Shown: piece by piece, positions 32,877 to 41,004 of the stretch
Layout of the letters: the number at the start of each line of letters is the position of its first letter
How positions within the stretch are numbered: the first letter of the stretch is position 1
Assembly (NCBI RefSeq): GCF_019710475.1
Contig: NZ_JAJFAX010000010.1
Location: forward strand, 62,001 to 126,000
From: Glycomyces sp. TRM65418
GTDB taxonomy: Bacteria > Actinomycetota > Actinomycetes > Mycobacteriales > Micromonosporaceae
Length of the DNA stretch: 64,000 nt
Reading direction: 5' to 3'
Translations under genes and position numbers: made by a program
The notes under the pieces: generated by a model
Told to the model about the DNA's origin: nothing
Database searches by the model: none
What the model saw: only the letters and a program-made list of their open reading frames with translations

Positions 32877-34877
32877 ATGGTCGAGCAGACACCCTACGGC
32901 GCCTGGCAGTCCCCCATCACCGTCGACATGGTCGCGGCCGCGGACGGGCGTCCGGGGCACCTCGGCGCCGTCGGCGGCGAGCTGTGGTGGACCGAGCCGC
33001 GCCCGAGCGAAGGCGGCCGCAAGGCCCTGATCCGGCGCCGCGAGGACGGCACGACCGAGTCGGTCCTGCCGCCGCCGTGGAACGTGCGCAATCGCGTCCA
33101 CGAGTACGGCGGCCACCCGTGGGCGGGCGGCCACGGCGAGGACGGCCTCATCGTGGTGTTCACGAACTTCACGGACCAGCGGCTCTACCGGTTCGACCCC
33201 GACGCCGGGACCGATCCGGTCCCGCTCACGCCCGTACCGGCGATCCCCGCCGGGCTGCGCTGGTGCGAACCGGTGATCCTGGAGGAGTACGGCGAGGTCT
33301 GGGCGGTCCTGGAGGAGTTCACCGGAGCGCGGCCCACGGACGTGCGCCGCGTGCTCGCCGCGGTGCCGCTCGACGGCTCGGCCGCGGGCGACCGAGCGAG
33401 GATCCGCGAACTGAGCGACGACTCGTACCGGTTCCTGACGGGCCCGAAGCTGACCTCGTTCGGGCAGCAGGTGGCGTGCATCGCCTGGAACCATCCGCAC
33501 ATGCCCTGGGACGAGACCGAGGTGCGCGTCGCCGACGTCGCGATGGACGGCGAGGTCGGCCCGTTCCGGACCGTGGCGGGCGGCGACGGCGAGTCGATCG
33601 CGCAGATCGAGTGGAGCTCGGACGGCACGATCGTCTACGCGGGGGACCGCACCGGCTGGTGGAACCTCCACTGGGTCGACACCGTGAACGCCGAGCACGG
33701 CGAGCACGGGCCGGTCCACCGCGCCGAAGAGGAGTTCGCGGGCCCGATGTGGACGCTCGGGTCGCGCTGGTTCGGAATCCTCGCCAGCGGCGACATCGCC
33801 GCCGTCCACGGCAAGGGCGAGAACCGCCTCGGCGTCTTCGACGCCTGGGGCCGCAAGATGGTCCCGGTGGAGGGGCCGTGGACCGACTGGGCCCCGGGGG
33901 TCTGCACCGTGGGCGACAAGGTGTACGGCCTGGCCGCGAGCCCGAGCACCGGCTACGAGGTGGTCGAGGTCGACACCGCGAAGGACAACGCCACGCGGGT
34001 CGTGGCCGCGCCGCACCGGGACGCGGTCGACCCGGCCTACTACCCGGTGCCCGAGCACCGCACGTTCGAGGGCCCCGGCGGCCGGGAGATCCACGCGCAC
34101 GTCTATCCGCCGCGCAACCCCGCACACGAAGGGCCCGAAGGCGAACCGCCGCCGTACGCGGTGTGGGTCCACGGCGGGCCGACCAGCGGCGCGCGGGCCG
34201 TGCTCGACATGGAGCTGGCGTACTTCACCTCGCGCGGCATCGGCGTCGTCGAGGTCGACTACGGGGGGTCCACCGGCTACGGCCGCGACTACCGCGAGCG
34301 CCTGCACGAACGATGGGGCGAAGTGGACGTCGAGGACTGCGCGGCGGTCGCGCGGGCGCTGGCCGCCGAAGGCGGCGCCGACCCCTCGCGCCTCGCGATC
34401 CGCGGCGGCAGCGCCGGGGGCTGGACCGCCGCCGCGTCGCTGACCGCGGAGGCGTCCCGCGGCGTGTACGCGTGCGCGGTGGTCAAGTACCCGATCCTGG
34501 ACCTGTCGGGCTGGACCGCCGACGACACGCACGACTTCGAGTCGCAGTACGTGTACTCGCTCGTGGGCCCGCCGGACCGGTTGGAGGAGCGCTCGCGCGA
34601 GCGGTCCCCGGTGCACCACGCCGAACGCATCGAGGTCCCCTTCATCCTCTTGCAGGGACTGGAGGACGAGATCTGCCCGCCCGCCCAGGCCGAGCGGCTG
34701 CTGGAGCGCATCGAGGGCAAGGGCGTCCCGCACGCCTACCGCGCGTACGAGGGCGAGCAGCACGGGTTCCGGCAGGCCTCGACGATCGTCGACGCGGTGC
34801 TCGCCGAGCACGCCCTGTACGCCCAGGTGTTCGGCTTCGAGGCTCCCGAGGGGATCGAGCTGGAGCTCAAGCCGTGA
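32877..34877 (+). CDS. S9 family prolyl oligopeptidase-like serine peptidase
   Basis: A 666-residue cytoplasmic peptidase with an N-terminal beta-propeller (residues about 1-400) that restricts access to short peptides and a C-terminal alpha/beta-hydrolase domain. VHGGPTSGAR is the oxyanion region, RGGSAGGWTAA holds the nucleophile Ser (GxSxGG), LLQGLEDEICPP the Asp and YEGEQHGFR the His. It is of the acylaminoacyl-peptidase/DPP subgroup. A 12-base gap with GAGAGGG separates it from the M20 gene, and its stop overlaps the next start (GTGA), so it belongs to the operon and probably helps degrade imported peptides. Confidence 0.92.
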   Translation: MVEQTPYGAWQSPITVDMVAAADGRPGHLGAVGGELWWTEPRPSEGGRKALIRRREDGTTESVLPPPWNVRNRVHEYGGHPWAGGHGEDGLIVVFTNFTDQRLYRFDPDAGTDPVPLTPVPAIPAGLRWCEPVILEEYGEVWAVLEEFTGARPTDVRRVLAAVPLDGSAAGDRARIRELSDDSYRFLTGPKLTSFGQQVACIAWNHPHMPWDETEVRVADVAMDGEVGPFRTVAGGDGESIAQIEWSSDGTIVYAGDRTGWWNLHWVDTVNAEHGEHGPVHRAEEEFAGPMWTLGSRWFGILASGDIAAVHGKGENRLGVFDAWGRKMVPVEGPWTDWAPGVCTVGDKVYGLAASPSTGYEVVEVDTAKDNATRVVAAPHRDAVDPAYYPVPEHRTFEGPGGREIHAHVYPPRNPAHEGPEGEPPPYAVWVHGGPTSGARAVLDMELAYFTSRGIGVVEVDYGGSTGYGRDYRERLHERWGEVDVEDCAAVARALAAEGGADPSRLAIRGGSAGGWTAAASLTAEASRGVYACAVVKYPILDLSGWTADDTHDFESQYVYSLVGPPDRLEERSRERSPVHHAERIEVPFILLQGLEDEICPPAQAERLLERIEGKGVPHAYRAYEGEQHGFRQASTIVDAVLAEHALYAQVFGFEAPEGIELELKP

Positions 34878-35806
34878 GCCTCGCGCCGCTGCGCCGGCCG
34901 CGCCGCCTCGTCCCCGGCGACCGCGTGGCGGTGCTGTCGCCGTCCAGCCCCGCCCCCGCCGAGCGCTTCGACGCCGCGTTCGAGGCGCTGCGCGGCTGGG
35001 GCCTGGACCCGGTCCTGATGCCGCACGCCCGGGACCGATACGAGCGGTTCGACCAGCTCGCCGGGACCGATGCGGCACGGGCGGCGGACTTCCAGGCGGC
35101 CTGGGCCGATCCGCAGTTCGCGGCCGTGTTCGCCGCGCGCGGCGGCTACGGCGCGAACCGGATGGTGGACCTCGTGGACTGGGCGGCGCTGCGGGAGGCC
35201 GAGCCGAAGGCGCTCATCGGGTTCAGCGACGTCACCACGCTGCATGAGGCCGTCGCGCTCCACCTGGGCGTCGCGTCGATCCACGGCCCGATGCCGACCT
35301 GGTCGGTGTTCCTGAACGACCGGCCCACGAACGAGCACCTGCGGCAGACCCTGTTCGCACCCGAACTGACCCAGAAGATCGCCTCCCCCACGGCTCGCGC
35401 GATCGTCGGCGGCAGCGCCTCGGGGGTCACCGCGGGCGGCTGCCTGGCGATGCTCGCGAACGGGATCGGCACGGCCGAGCACCGCGGCGACCTGGAGGGC
35501 GCGATCCTGCTCATCGAGGACACCGACGAGCGGCCCTACCGGATCGACCGGATGCTGACGCACCTGCGCCGCGCGGGCTGGTTCGATGGCCTGGCCGGCG
35601 TCGTGGCGGGTTCGTTCGCGGCCTGCGGACCGTACGAGCCGATCCGGACCGTGCTGGAGGACCAGTTCGGGGATCTGGGCGTCCCCGTGGTCGAGGAGTT
35701 CGGTTTCGGCCACTGCGAGCCGGCGATGACGGTTCCCTTGGGGCTCAGGGCGGTCTTGGACGCCGATGCGGGCATGCTGCATTTCGGGGAGCCTGCGCTG
35801 GCGTGA
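34874..35806 (+). CDS. LD-carboxypeptidase (S66), muramoyltetrapeptide carboxypeptidase-like
   Basis: A 310-residue serine peptidase of family S66. ALIGFSDVTTLHEAV contains the nucleophile Ser (about residue 118), LLIEDTDERPYRIDRML the Glu, and EFGFGHCEPAMTVPLG the His; GGCLAML is also typical. These enzymes cut the L-D bond before the terminal D-Ala of the wall tetrapeptide (LdcA), though the same family includes microcin self-immunity proteins (MccF). In an operon with D-aminopeptidase and a peptide transporter, wall-peptide recycling is favoured. No signal peptide. GTG start overlaps the S9 stop. It ends the operon. Confidence 0.92.
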   Translation: MSLAPLRRPRRLVPGDRVAVLSPSSPAPAERFDAAFEALRGWGLDPVLMPHARDRYERFDQLAGTDAARAADFQAAWADPQFAAVFAARGGYGANRMVDLVDWAALREAEPKALIGFSDVTTLHEAVALHLGVASIHGPMPTWSVFLNDRPTNEHLRQTLFAPELTQKIASPTARAIVGGSASGVTAGGCLAMLANGIGTAEHRGDLEGAILLIEDTDERPYRIDRMLTHLRRAGWFDGLAGVVAGSFAACGPYEPIRTVLEDQFGDLGVPVVEEFGFGHCEPAMTVPLGLRAVLDADAGMLHFGEPALA

Positions 35807-35833
35807 GGCGGGGATCGGTCCGCGGCCGCCTTT
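35806..35833 (+). terminator. Possible weak terminator of the peptide operon
   Basis: AGGCGG (35806-35811) can pair with CCGCCT (35826-35831), followed by TT. The stem is only 6 bp, so this is tentative. Confidence 0.35.
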
Positions 35834-35854
35834 CTGAAAATTCTCTCCGTAGTC

Positions 35855-35884
35855 TTGCCTTCACGTGAAGCTTTCTGCCAGGAT
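35855..35884 (+). promoter_or_regulatory. Promoter and palindromic operator of the exo-glycosidase genes
   Basis: TTGCCT (35855-35860) and CAGGAT (35879-35884) with 18-base spacing form a plausible promoter. CTTCACGTGAAG (35859-35870) is a perfect 12-bp palindrome filling the spacer next to the -35, the usual place for a repressor such as a ROK, GntR or LacI protein. No regulator gene adjoins. Confidence 0.55.
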
Positions 35885-35964
35885 GAGCGGAACGGGCCAG
35901 CCTCGGCCGAACCGGCCGGCGAGGGGCCCGACCCCCGCTCATCGCTCAGACTGGAGTCCGTCCT

Positions 35965-37761
35965 ATGGAGACCCATCCCCGCAGGACCGTGCTGGCCGCC
36001 GCGCTCGGAGCCGCAGCGGCCGCCGCCGCCGCAGGCACGGCGCAAGCCCACGGCCGCCACGACCACGGCGACAAGGACGAGCGGAAGTTCGTCAAGCGCC
36101 GCCTCAAGGCCATGTCCCTGGAGGAGAAGGTCGGCCAGCTCTTCACGGTCTACGCCTACGGCCGCACCGCCGACACCCGCGATCCCGCCGACGTCGCGCA
36201 GAACCAGCGGACCCACGGGGTCGACAACGCCGCCCAGCTCATCGAGACCTACCGACCCGGCGGCATCATCTACTTCGCCTGGTCGAACAACGTGGCGAAC
36301 CCCGACCAGATCACCGCCCTCTCCAACGGACTCCAGGCCGCGTCCACAGCGGACGGTGGAACGCCGCTGCTCATCGCGACCGACCAGGAGCACGGCATCG
36401 TCACCCGCGTCGGCCCGCCCGCGACGCAGCTGCCCGGCGCGATGGCGCTCGGCGCGACCCACGACGTCGAGGCCGCCCGCGAGGCGGCCGTCATCGGCGG
36501 CGCCGAACTGCGGGCCATGGGCCTCAACGTGAACTTCGCGCCCGTCGCCGACGTCAACGTGAACCCGGCCAACCCGGTGATCGGGGTGCGCTCCTTCGGG
36601 TCCGACGCCGAGCACGTCGCCGGCTTCACCGCGGCCCAAGTGGAGGGTTACCAGGCCCGGTGCGACCTCGCGGCCACCGTCAAACACTTCCCCGGCCACG
36701 GCGACACCGCGGAGGACAGCCACACCGACCTCCCGCAGATCGACCACACCTACGCGGAGTGGCAGGCGATCGACGCGCCGCCGTTCCGCGCCGCGATCGA
36801 CGCCGGGGTCCACGCGATCATGAGCGCCCACATCCAGTTCCCGGCCCTGGACGCCTCCCTGGCGCCCGCCACGCTCTCCGAGCCGATCATCACCGGGCTC
36901 CTGCGCGAGGAGCTCGGCTACGACGGCGTCGTCGTCACCGACTCGCTCGCCATGGAGGGCGTGCGCGAAGGCTACGGCGACGACCGCATCCCCGTGCTCG
37001 CGCTGCTCGCCGGCGTCGACGTGCTGCTCATGCCCGTCGACCTCGACCTGGCCTACAACGCGGTGCTCACCGCCGTCGGCGACGGCGAGCTCACCGAGCG
37101 GCGCATCGACGAGTCGGTCACGCGCATCCTGCGCCTCAAGTACCGGTTGGGGCTCTTCGACGACCCCTACGCCGACCCGGACGCGGTCGCCGAGATCGTG
37201 GGGACCCCTGCCGGCATCGAGGCGGCGCAGGCGATCAGCGACCGGACCACCACCCTCGTCACGAACGACGGGACCCTGCCGATGGTCACCGACGGCGGAT
37301 TCGTGCTCGTGACCGGCTGGGGCGAGGCCACCACCTCCTCGATCGCCGCCGAGTTCGGCCGCCGCGGCTGGTCGGCCTCCAGGGTCGTCACCGGCGCCGC
37401 GCCGACGCAGGCGCAGATCGACGCCGCAGTCGCGGCCGCCGACGGCACAGGCCTCATCGTGGTGAGCACCAACGGCGTCGCGACCAACCCGTCCCAGGCC
37501 GCGCTGGTCAAGGCCCTCGCGGCCACCGGCGTCCCGCTCGTCGCCGTCGGCGTCAGGAACCCGTACGACATCGCGTACTTCCCCGACGACGTGAACGCCT
37601 ACCTGGCGACCTACTCGTACGCGGCCGACGGGCTCGAATCGGCGGTCGCGGTCATCCTCGGCGCGATCCGGCCCCAGGGCAGACTTCCCGTCGACATTCC
37701 GAAGGCCGACGACCCCGAGGCGGTCCTCTTCGCCTTCGGCCACGGCCTCACCTACGCATAG
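35965..37761 (+). CDS. nagZ: Secreted beta-N-acetylglucosaminidase, GH3 (NagZ-like)
   Basis: A 598-residue GH3 enzyme removing N-acetylglucosamine from wall glycan fragments. It has a Tat-like signal (RRTVLAAALG, then an Ala-rich core ending AQA). The NagZ loop KHFPGHGDTAEDSHTDLP carries the His/Asp general acid pair that distinguishes N-acetylglucosaminidases from other GH3 enzymes, and VVTDSLAMEG carries the nucleophile Asp. The C-terminal alpha/beta sandwich domain (about 410-598) is retained, as in B. subtilis NagZ (YbbD) and unlike E. coli NagZ. It is followed 9 bases later by the DUF1343 gene, the same pair as B. subtilis nagZ-namZ. Confidence 0.92.
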   Translation: METHPRRTVLAAALGAAAAAAAAGTAQAHGRHDHGDKDERKFVKRRLKAMSLEEKVGQLFTVYAYGRTADTRDPADVAQNQRTHGVDNAAQLIETYRPGGIIYFAWSNNVANPDQITALSNGLQAASTADGGTPLLIATDQEHGIVTRVGPPATQLPGAMALGATHDVEAAREAAVIGGAELRAMGLNVNFAPVADVNVNPANPVIGVRSFGSDAEHVAGFTAAQVEGYQARCDLAATVKHFPGHGDTAEDSHTDLPQIDHTYAEWQAIDAPPFRAAIDAGVHAIMSAHIQFPALDASLAPATLSEPIITGLLREELGYDGVVVTDSLAMEGVREGYGDDRIPVLALLAGVDVLLMPVDLDLAYNAVLTAVGDGELTERRIDESVTRILRLKYRLGLFDDPYADPDAVAEIVGTPAGIEAAQAISDRTTTLVTNDGTLPMVTDGGFVLVTGWGEATTSSIAAEFGRRGWSASRVVTGAAPTQAQIDAAVAAADGTGLIVVSTNGVATNPSQAALVKALAATGVPLVAVGVRNPYDIAYFPDDVNAYLATYSYAADGLESAVAVILGAIRPQGRLPVDIPKADDPEAVLFAFGHGLTYA

Positions 37762-37770
37762 GAGACAGTG

Positions 37771-39018
37771 ATGCAACGCAGAAAGCTCCTCGGGAGCGCA
37801 CTGGCCGGAGCCGCCCTCGCCACGGGCGCCGCGGTGCCCGCGCAGGCGAACGGCAAACGGGTCCGCACCGGCATCGAAGTCCTCGCCGAGAACGACTTCG
37901 CCGAACTCGCCGGCCAGCGGGTCGGCGTCATCTCCAACCCCACTGGCGTGCTCCCGGACCTGAGCCACGAAGTGGACCTCATGCACGGCAGCGGCAAGGT
38001 CGACGTCGTCGCCGTCTTCGGCCCCGAGCACGGCTTCCGCGGCGTGTCGCAGGCCGGCGAAGGCGAGGACTTCTTCCTCGATCCGAAGACCGGCATCCCC
38101 GTCTACAACGCCTACAACAACAAGGACCGGATGGCCGGGCTCCTCGCCGACGCCGGGGTCGAGACCGTGGTCTTCGACATCCAGGACGTCGGCGCCCGGT
38201 TCTACACCTACATCTGGACCATGTACCTCGCGATGGAGGCCGCCGGGCAGCTCGGACTGCGGTTCGTCGTGCTCGACCGCCCCAACCCGGGATCGGGGAC
38301 GGCCGCGAGCGGACCGGTGCTCCACCCCGAGCACGCGACGTTCGTGGGCCTCAAGCCGATCGCCCAGCGCCACGGCATGACCGTGGGCGAGCTCGCGTCG
38401 TTCTTCAACGGCGAGTTCCTCCCCACGCCGGTCGACCTCACCGTCGTGAAGATGCGCGGCTGGAAGCGCCGCATGTACTTCGAGGACACGCGCCTGCCGT
38501 GGGTCGCCCCCTCCCCGAACATGCCCACCGTCGAGACCGCCGTCGTCTACCCGGGCACGTGCCTGTTCGAGGCCACCGCGCTCTCCGAGGGGCGCGGCAC
38601 CACCAAGCCGTTCGAGCTGCTCGGCGCGCCCGAGATCGACCACACCTGGTCGGAGGCGCTGCAAGGGCTCCCGGGGACGCGCTTCCGCGAGGCCTACTTC
38701 ACGCCCACGTTCTCCAAGTGGTCCGGCCGGGTGTGCGGAGGCGTGGACCTCCATGTCACCCACAGGGGGGAATTCGACCCGATCCGCACCGGCCTGGCGA
38801 TGATCATCGAGCAGCGCCGGGCCTTCCCGCAGTACGGGTGGCGCTCGCAGGACGTCACGTCGTTCTGGCTGGACAAGCTCACCGGCAACCAGGCGGTCCG
38901 CCTCGCGATCGAGGAGGGCGCGGACGTCGACGACGTGACGGCCCTGTGGGCCGAGGAATTGGATGCGTTTTCCGAGCAAAGAGAGTCGTATTTGCTCTAC
39001 CGCAACACCGCTCAGTGA
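37771..39018 (+). CDS. namZ: Exo-beta-N-acetylmuramidase, DUF1343/GH171 (NamZ-like)
   Basis: A 415-residue secreted enzyme of the former DUF1343 family, whose B. subtilis member NamZ (YbbC) releases MurNAc from the non-reducing end of wall glycans. Typical segments are GQRVGVISNPTGV, VVAVFGPEHGFRG, FDIQDVGARFYTYIWTM and DRPNPGSG, followed by the PSPNMPT motif. A twin-Arg-like signal (MQRRKLLGSALAGAAL) ends near AQA. The ATG at 37771 has GGAG 6 bases upstream; the GTG directly before it is less well placed. It lies between the NagZ-like and AmiE-like genes in one transcript. Confidence 0.9.
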   Translation: MQRRKLLGSALAGAALATGAAVPAQANGKRVRTGIEVLAENDFAELAGQRVGVISNPTGVLPDLSHEVDLMHGSGKVDVVAVFGPEHGFRGVSQAGEGEDFFLDPKTGIPVYNAYNNKDRMAGLLADAGVETVVFDIQDVGARFYTYIWTMYLAMEAAGQLGLRFVVLDRPNPGSGTAASGPVLHPEHATFVGLKPIAQRHGMTVGELASFFNGEFLPTPVDLTVVKMRGWKRRMYFEDTRLPWVAPSPNMPTVETAVVYPGTCLFEATALSEGRGTTKPFELLGAPEIDHTWSEALQGLPGTRFREAYFTPTFSKWSGRVCGGVDLHVTHRGEFDPIRTGLAMIIEQRRAFPQYGWRSQDVTSFWLDKLTGNQAVRLAIEEGADVDDVTALWAEELDAFSEQRESYLLYRNTAQ

Positions 39019-39041
39019 TGGCACGATAACCAGGAGACACG

Positions 39042-40787
39042 ATGCAGCGTCGAACCATGCTCGGGGGCGCGGCGGGGGCGGCGCTGGCGCTCGCGTTCGC
39101 CTCCCGCGCCAATGCCGAGGAGACCCCCTCAATGTCCGAACTCACCGGCCCTCCCAGTGCCGGACCGTACGATGTGACGTTCCCGGAAAGCCCCTTGCAT
39201 CTGCGACACGGCACCTGCCGCGAAGCCCGGCTGACGGCCGAGCACGTGGACCGGATCACGCCCGCCCTCGAGCCGTTCATGGAAGGGCCCGCCCCGGCCT
39301 TCCCCGGCTACACCGTCCTCGCGGCGCGCCACGGCGTCGTGGTCGCGCACGAGGCCGGCGGGCACCGCCTCCGCTACTCCGGCTGGGACGAGGCGACGAA
39401 GACCGCCGTCGAGCTGCCCCCGTCCGAGTGGGCGCCCGCCGAGCGCGACACCGTGTACGACCTGGCCTCGATCTCGAAGCTGTTCACCGCCACCGTGACC
39501 GGCGTCCTCATGGACGAGGGCCTCATCGACCTCAAGGTCCCGGTGGTCGAGTACCTGCCCGACTTCGACGCCCTCGACCCGGACAAGACCCCCATCACGC
39601 TGGGCCACCTCCTGACCCACACCTCCGGCATGATCGCGTTCATCAAGCTCTACGACCTGCCCGACGAGCAGGCCCGCATGGAGGCGATCTACCGGTACCC
39701 GCTGCGCCGCCCGCCCGGGAGCGGCTACGAGTACTCCGACCTGAACCTCATCGTCCTCGCCAAGGTCCTCGAAGCGGTCGCCGAGAAGCCGCTCGACGCG
39801 CTCGTGGACGAGCTGGTGTGCGAACCGCTCGGACTCCGGGACACCGGCTACAACCCGTCCGACCGCCACCGGACCGCCGCCACCGAGCATCAGCCGTGGA
39901 CCGGCCGGGGCCTGGTGCACGGCGAGGTCCACGACGAGAACGCGTGGGCCTTCGGCGGCGTCGCCGGGCACGCCGGGGTGTTCGCCACGGCCTGGGACCT
40001 GGCGGTCTTCGGGCAGATGATCCTCAACGGCGGCCGCTACGGGAGCGCGGAGATCCTCAGCGAGTCCACCGCGCGTCTGGTGTTCACCAACGAGAACGCC
40101 GGGATGGGCGAGGGCGCCTCGCGGGGTCTGGGCTGGCAGCTCGGCCAGCGCTGGTACATGGACGCGATGAGTTCGCCGGTCACGGTGGGCCACACCGGGT
40201 ACACGGGGACGGCGCTCGTGCTCGACCCGCTCGCCGGGACCCTGCTGGTGCTGCTCACCAACCGCGTGCACCCGACGCGGAACTGGGGCACGGCGAGCGC
40301 CTACCGCCGGGCGGCGAGCCGTCCGATGGGTCGGGCGGTGCCGGTGAAGCCGAAGACCGGGAGGGAGGCGTGGTACTCGGGCCAGGTGGACGGCGCCACT
40401 GCGACGCTGACGGGGACGCTCTCGCGGCCGACGTCGGGGGCGAAGGCGTCGTTCGCGCTCTGGTACGACACCGAGGCCACGGACACGGCGGTGTTCGAGG
40501 CGAGTGCCGACGGCGCCGCGTGGACGCCGGTGTCGCTGGATCTGCGCACCGAGGACCACCGCTGGCGGACCGAGGGCGCCTTCTCGGGCTTCTCGGGACG
40601 CCAGTGGATCGACGCGGACGCGAAGCTGCCGGACGGCACGGTGCAGGTGCGGTGGCGGTACACGAGCGACTCCTTCTATCAGGGCCGGGGCGTGTACGTC
40701 GACAAGGTGAAGGTGCGCGAGGGCCGCGCCCTCCTGTGCGAGGACGCGGACCTCGTCGCCGACGGTTGGGAGCTGGTCGGGGACTAG
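39042..40787 (+). CDS. Secreted beta-lactamase-fold hydrolase, AmiE-like, with C-terminal beta-sandwich domain
   Basis: A 581-residue exported serine hydrolase. Signal peptide: MQRRTMLGGAAGAALALAF...ANA. The penicillin-binding fold shows SISK (S-x-x-K, near residue 145), YEYSDLN (Tyr-x-Asn-type motif) and VGHTGYTG (K/H-T-G). B. subtilis AmiE (YbbE), a MurNAc-L-Ala amidase of this fold encoded beside nagZ and namZ, is the best functional guide. Residues about 440-581 form an extra beta-sandwich resembling golvesin/carbohydrate-binding domains (WYDTEATDTAVFEASADG..., FYQGRGVYVDKVKV) absent from B. subtilis AmiE. Its TAG stop lies in the first base pairs of the inverted-repeat element that follows. 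Confidence 0.85.
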   Translation: MQRRTMLGGAAGAALALAFASRANAEETPSMSELTGPPSAGPYDVTFPESPLHLRHGTCREARLTAEHVDRITPALEPFMEGPAPAFPGYTVLAARHGVVVAHEAGGHRLRYSGWDEATKTAVELPPSEWAPAERDTVYDLASISKLFTATVTGVLMDEGLIDLKVPVVEYLPDFDALDPDKTPITLGHLLTHTSGMIAFIKLYDLPDEQARMEAIYRYPLRRPPGSGYEYSDLNLIVLAKVLEAVAEKPLDALVDELVCEPLGLRDTGYNPSDRHRTAATEHQPWTGRGLVHGEVHDENAWAFGGVAGHAGVFATAWDLAVFGQMILNGGRYGSAEILSESTARLVFTNENAGMGEGASRGLGWQLGQRWYMDAMSSPVTVGHTGYTGTALVLDPLAGTLLVLLTNRVHPTRNWGTASAYRRAASRPMGRAVPVKPKTGREAWYSGQVDGATATLTGTLSRPTSGAKASFALWYDTEATDTAVFEASADGAAWTPVSLDLRTEDHRWRTEGAFSGFSGRQWIDADAKLPDGTVQVRWRYTSDSFYQGRGVYVDKVKVREGRALLCEDADLVADGWELVGD

Positions 40788-41004
40788 GGGTGTTCGAGCA
40801 TCCCCGGCGAGTCGGTGTCCGAGTCCATGTGTTCGCTCGCAAGGCGGAAGGCCCTCCCGATAGCGGTGTTGTACCAGGAGGGCCGACAACGCAGCGAGCG
40901 GGCCCGCGGAGGGCCGCCGCGCAGCGGCGACCGGTCAGGGTGGTGGTGGGCCGACGGGCGGGCGGGCCGGATGGCGGCCGTCAGGGATGCTCGAACACCC
41001 CTAG
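40784..41004. mobile_element. MITE-like 221-bp element with perfect 21-bp terminal inverted repeats
   Basis: Positions 40784-40804 are the exact reverse complement of 40984-41004. Both ends begin with CTAG, which supplies the TAG stop of the gene on each side; CTAG may be a 4-bp target duplication as made by IS5-type transposases, leaving 17-bp repeats GGGTGTTCGAGCATCCC. Inside are nested inverted repeats: CGCTCGC/GCGAGCG (40834-40840, 40894-40900), GGCCCTCC/GGAGGGCC (40850-40857, 40877-40884) and CGCCGC/GCGGCG (40915-40920, 40924-40929). No open frame fits a transposase. A large bidirectional terminator or structured RNA is the alternative. Confidence 0.65.

Noticed and set aside
31524-39132. 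Very long minus-strand frames opposite the peptidase and glycosidase genes (up to 1198 codons)
   Set aside because: Composition is Arg/Gly/Pro/Ala-rich shadow coding; the plus-strand genes carry all catalytic motifs and overlap as an operon.
40784-41004. LexA/SOS box reading of the GTTCGAGC and GCTCGAAC ends
   Set aside because: Each end is only a half-site; the actinobacterial LexA box needs GAAC-N4-GTTC within 12-16 bp.
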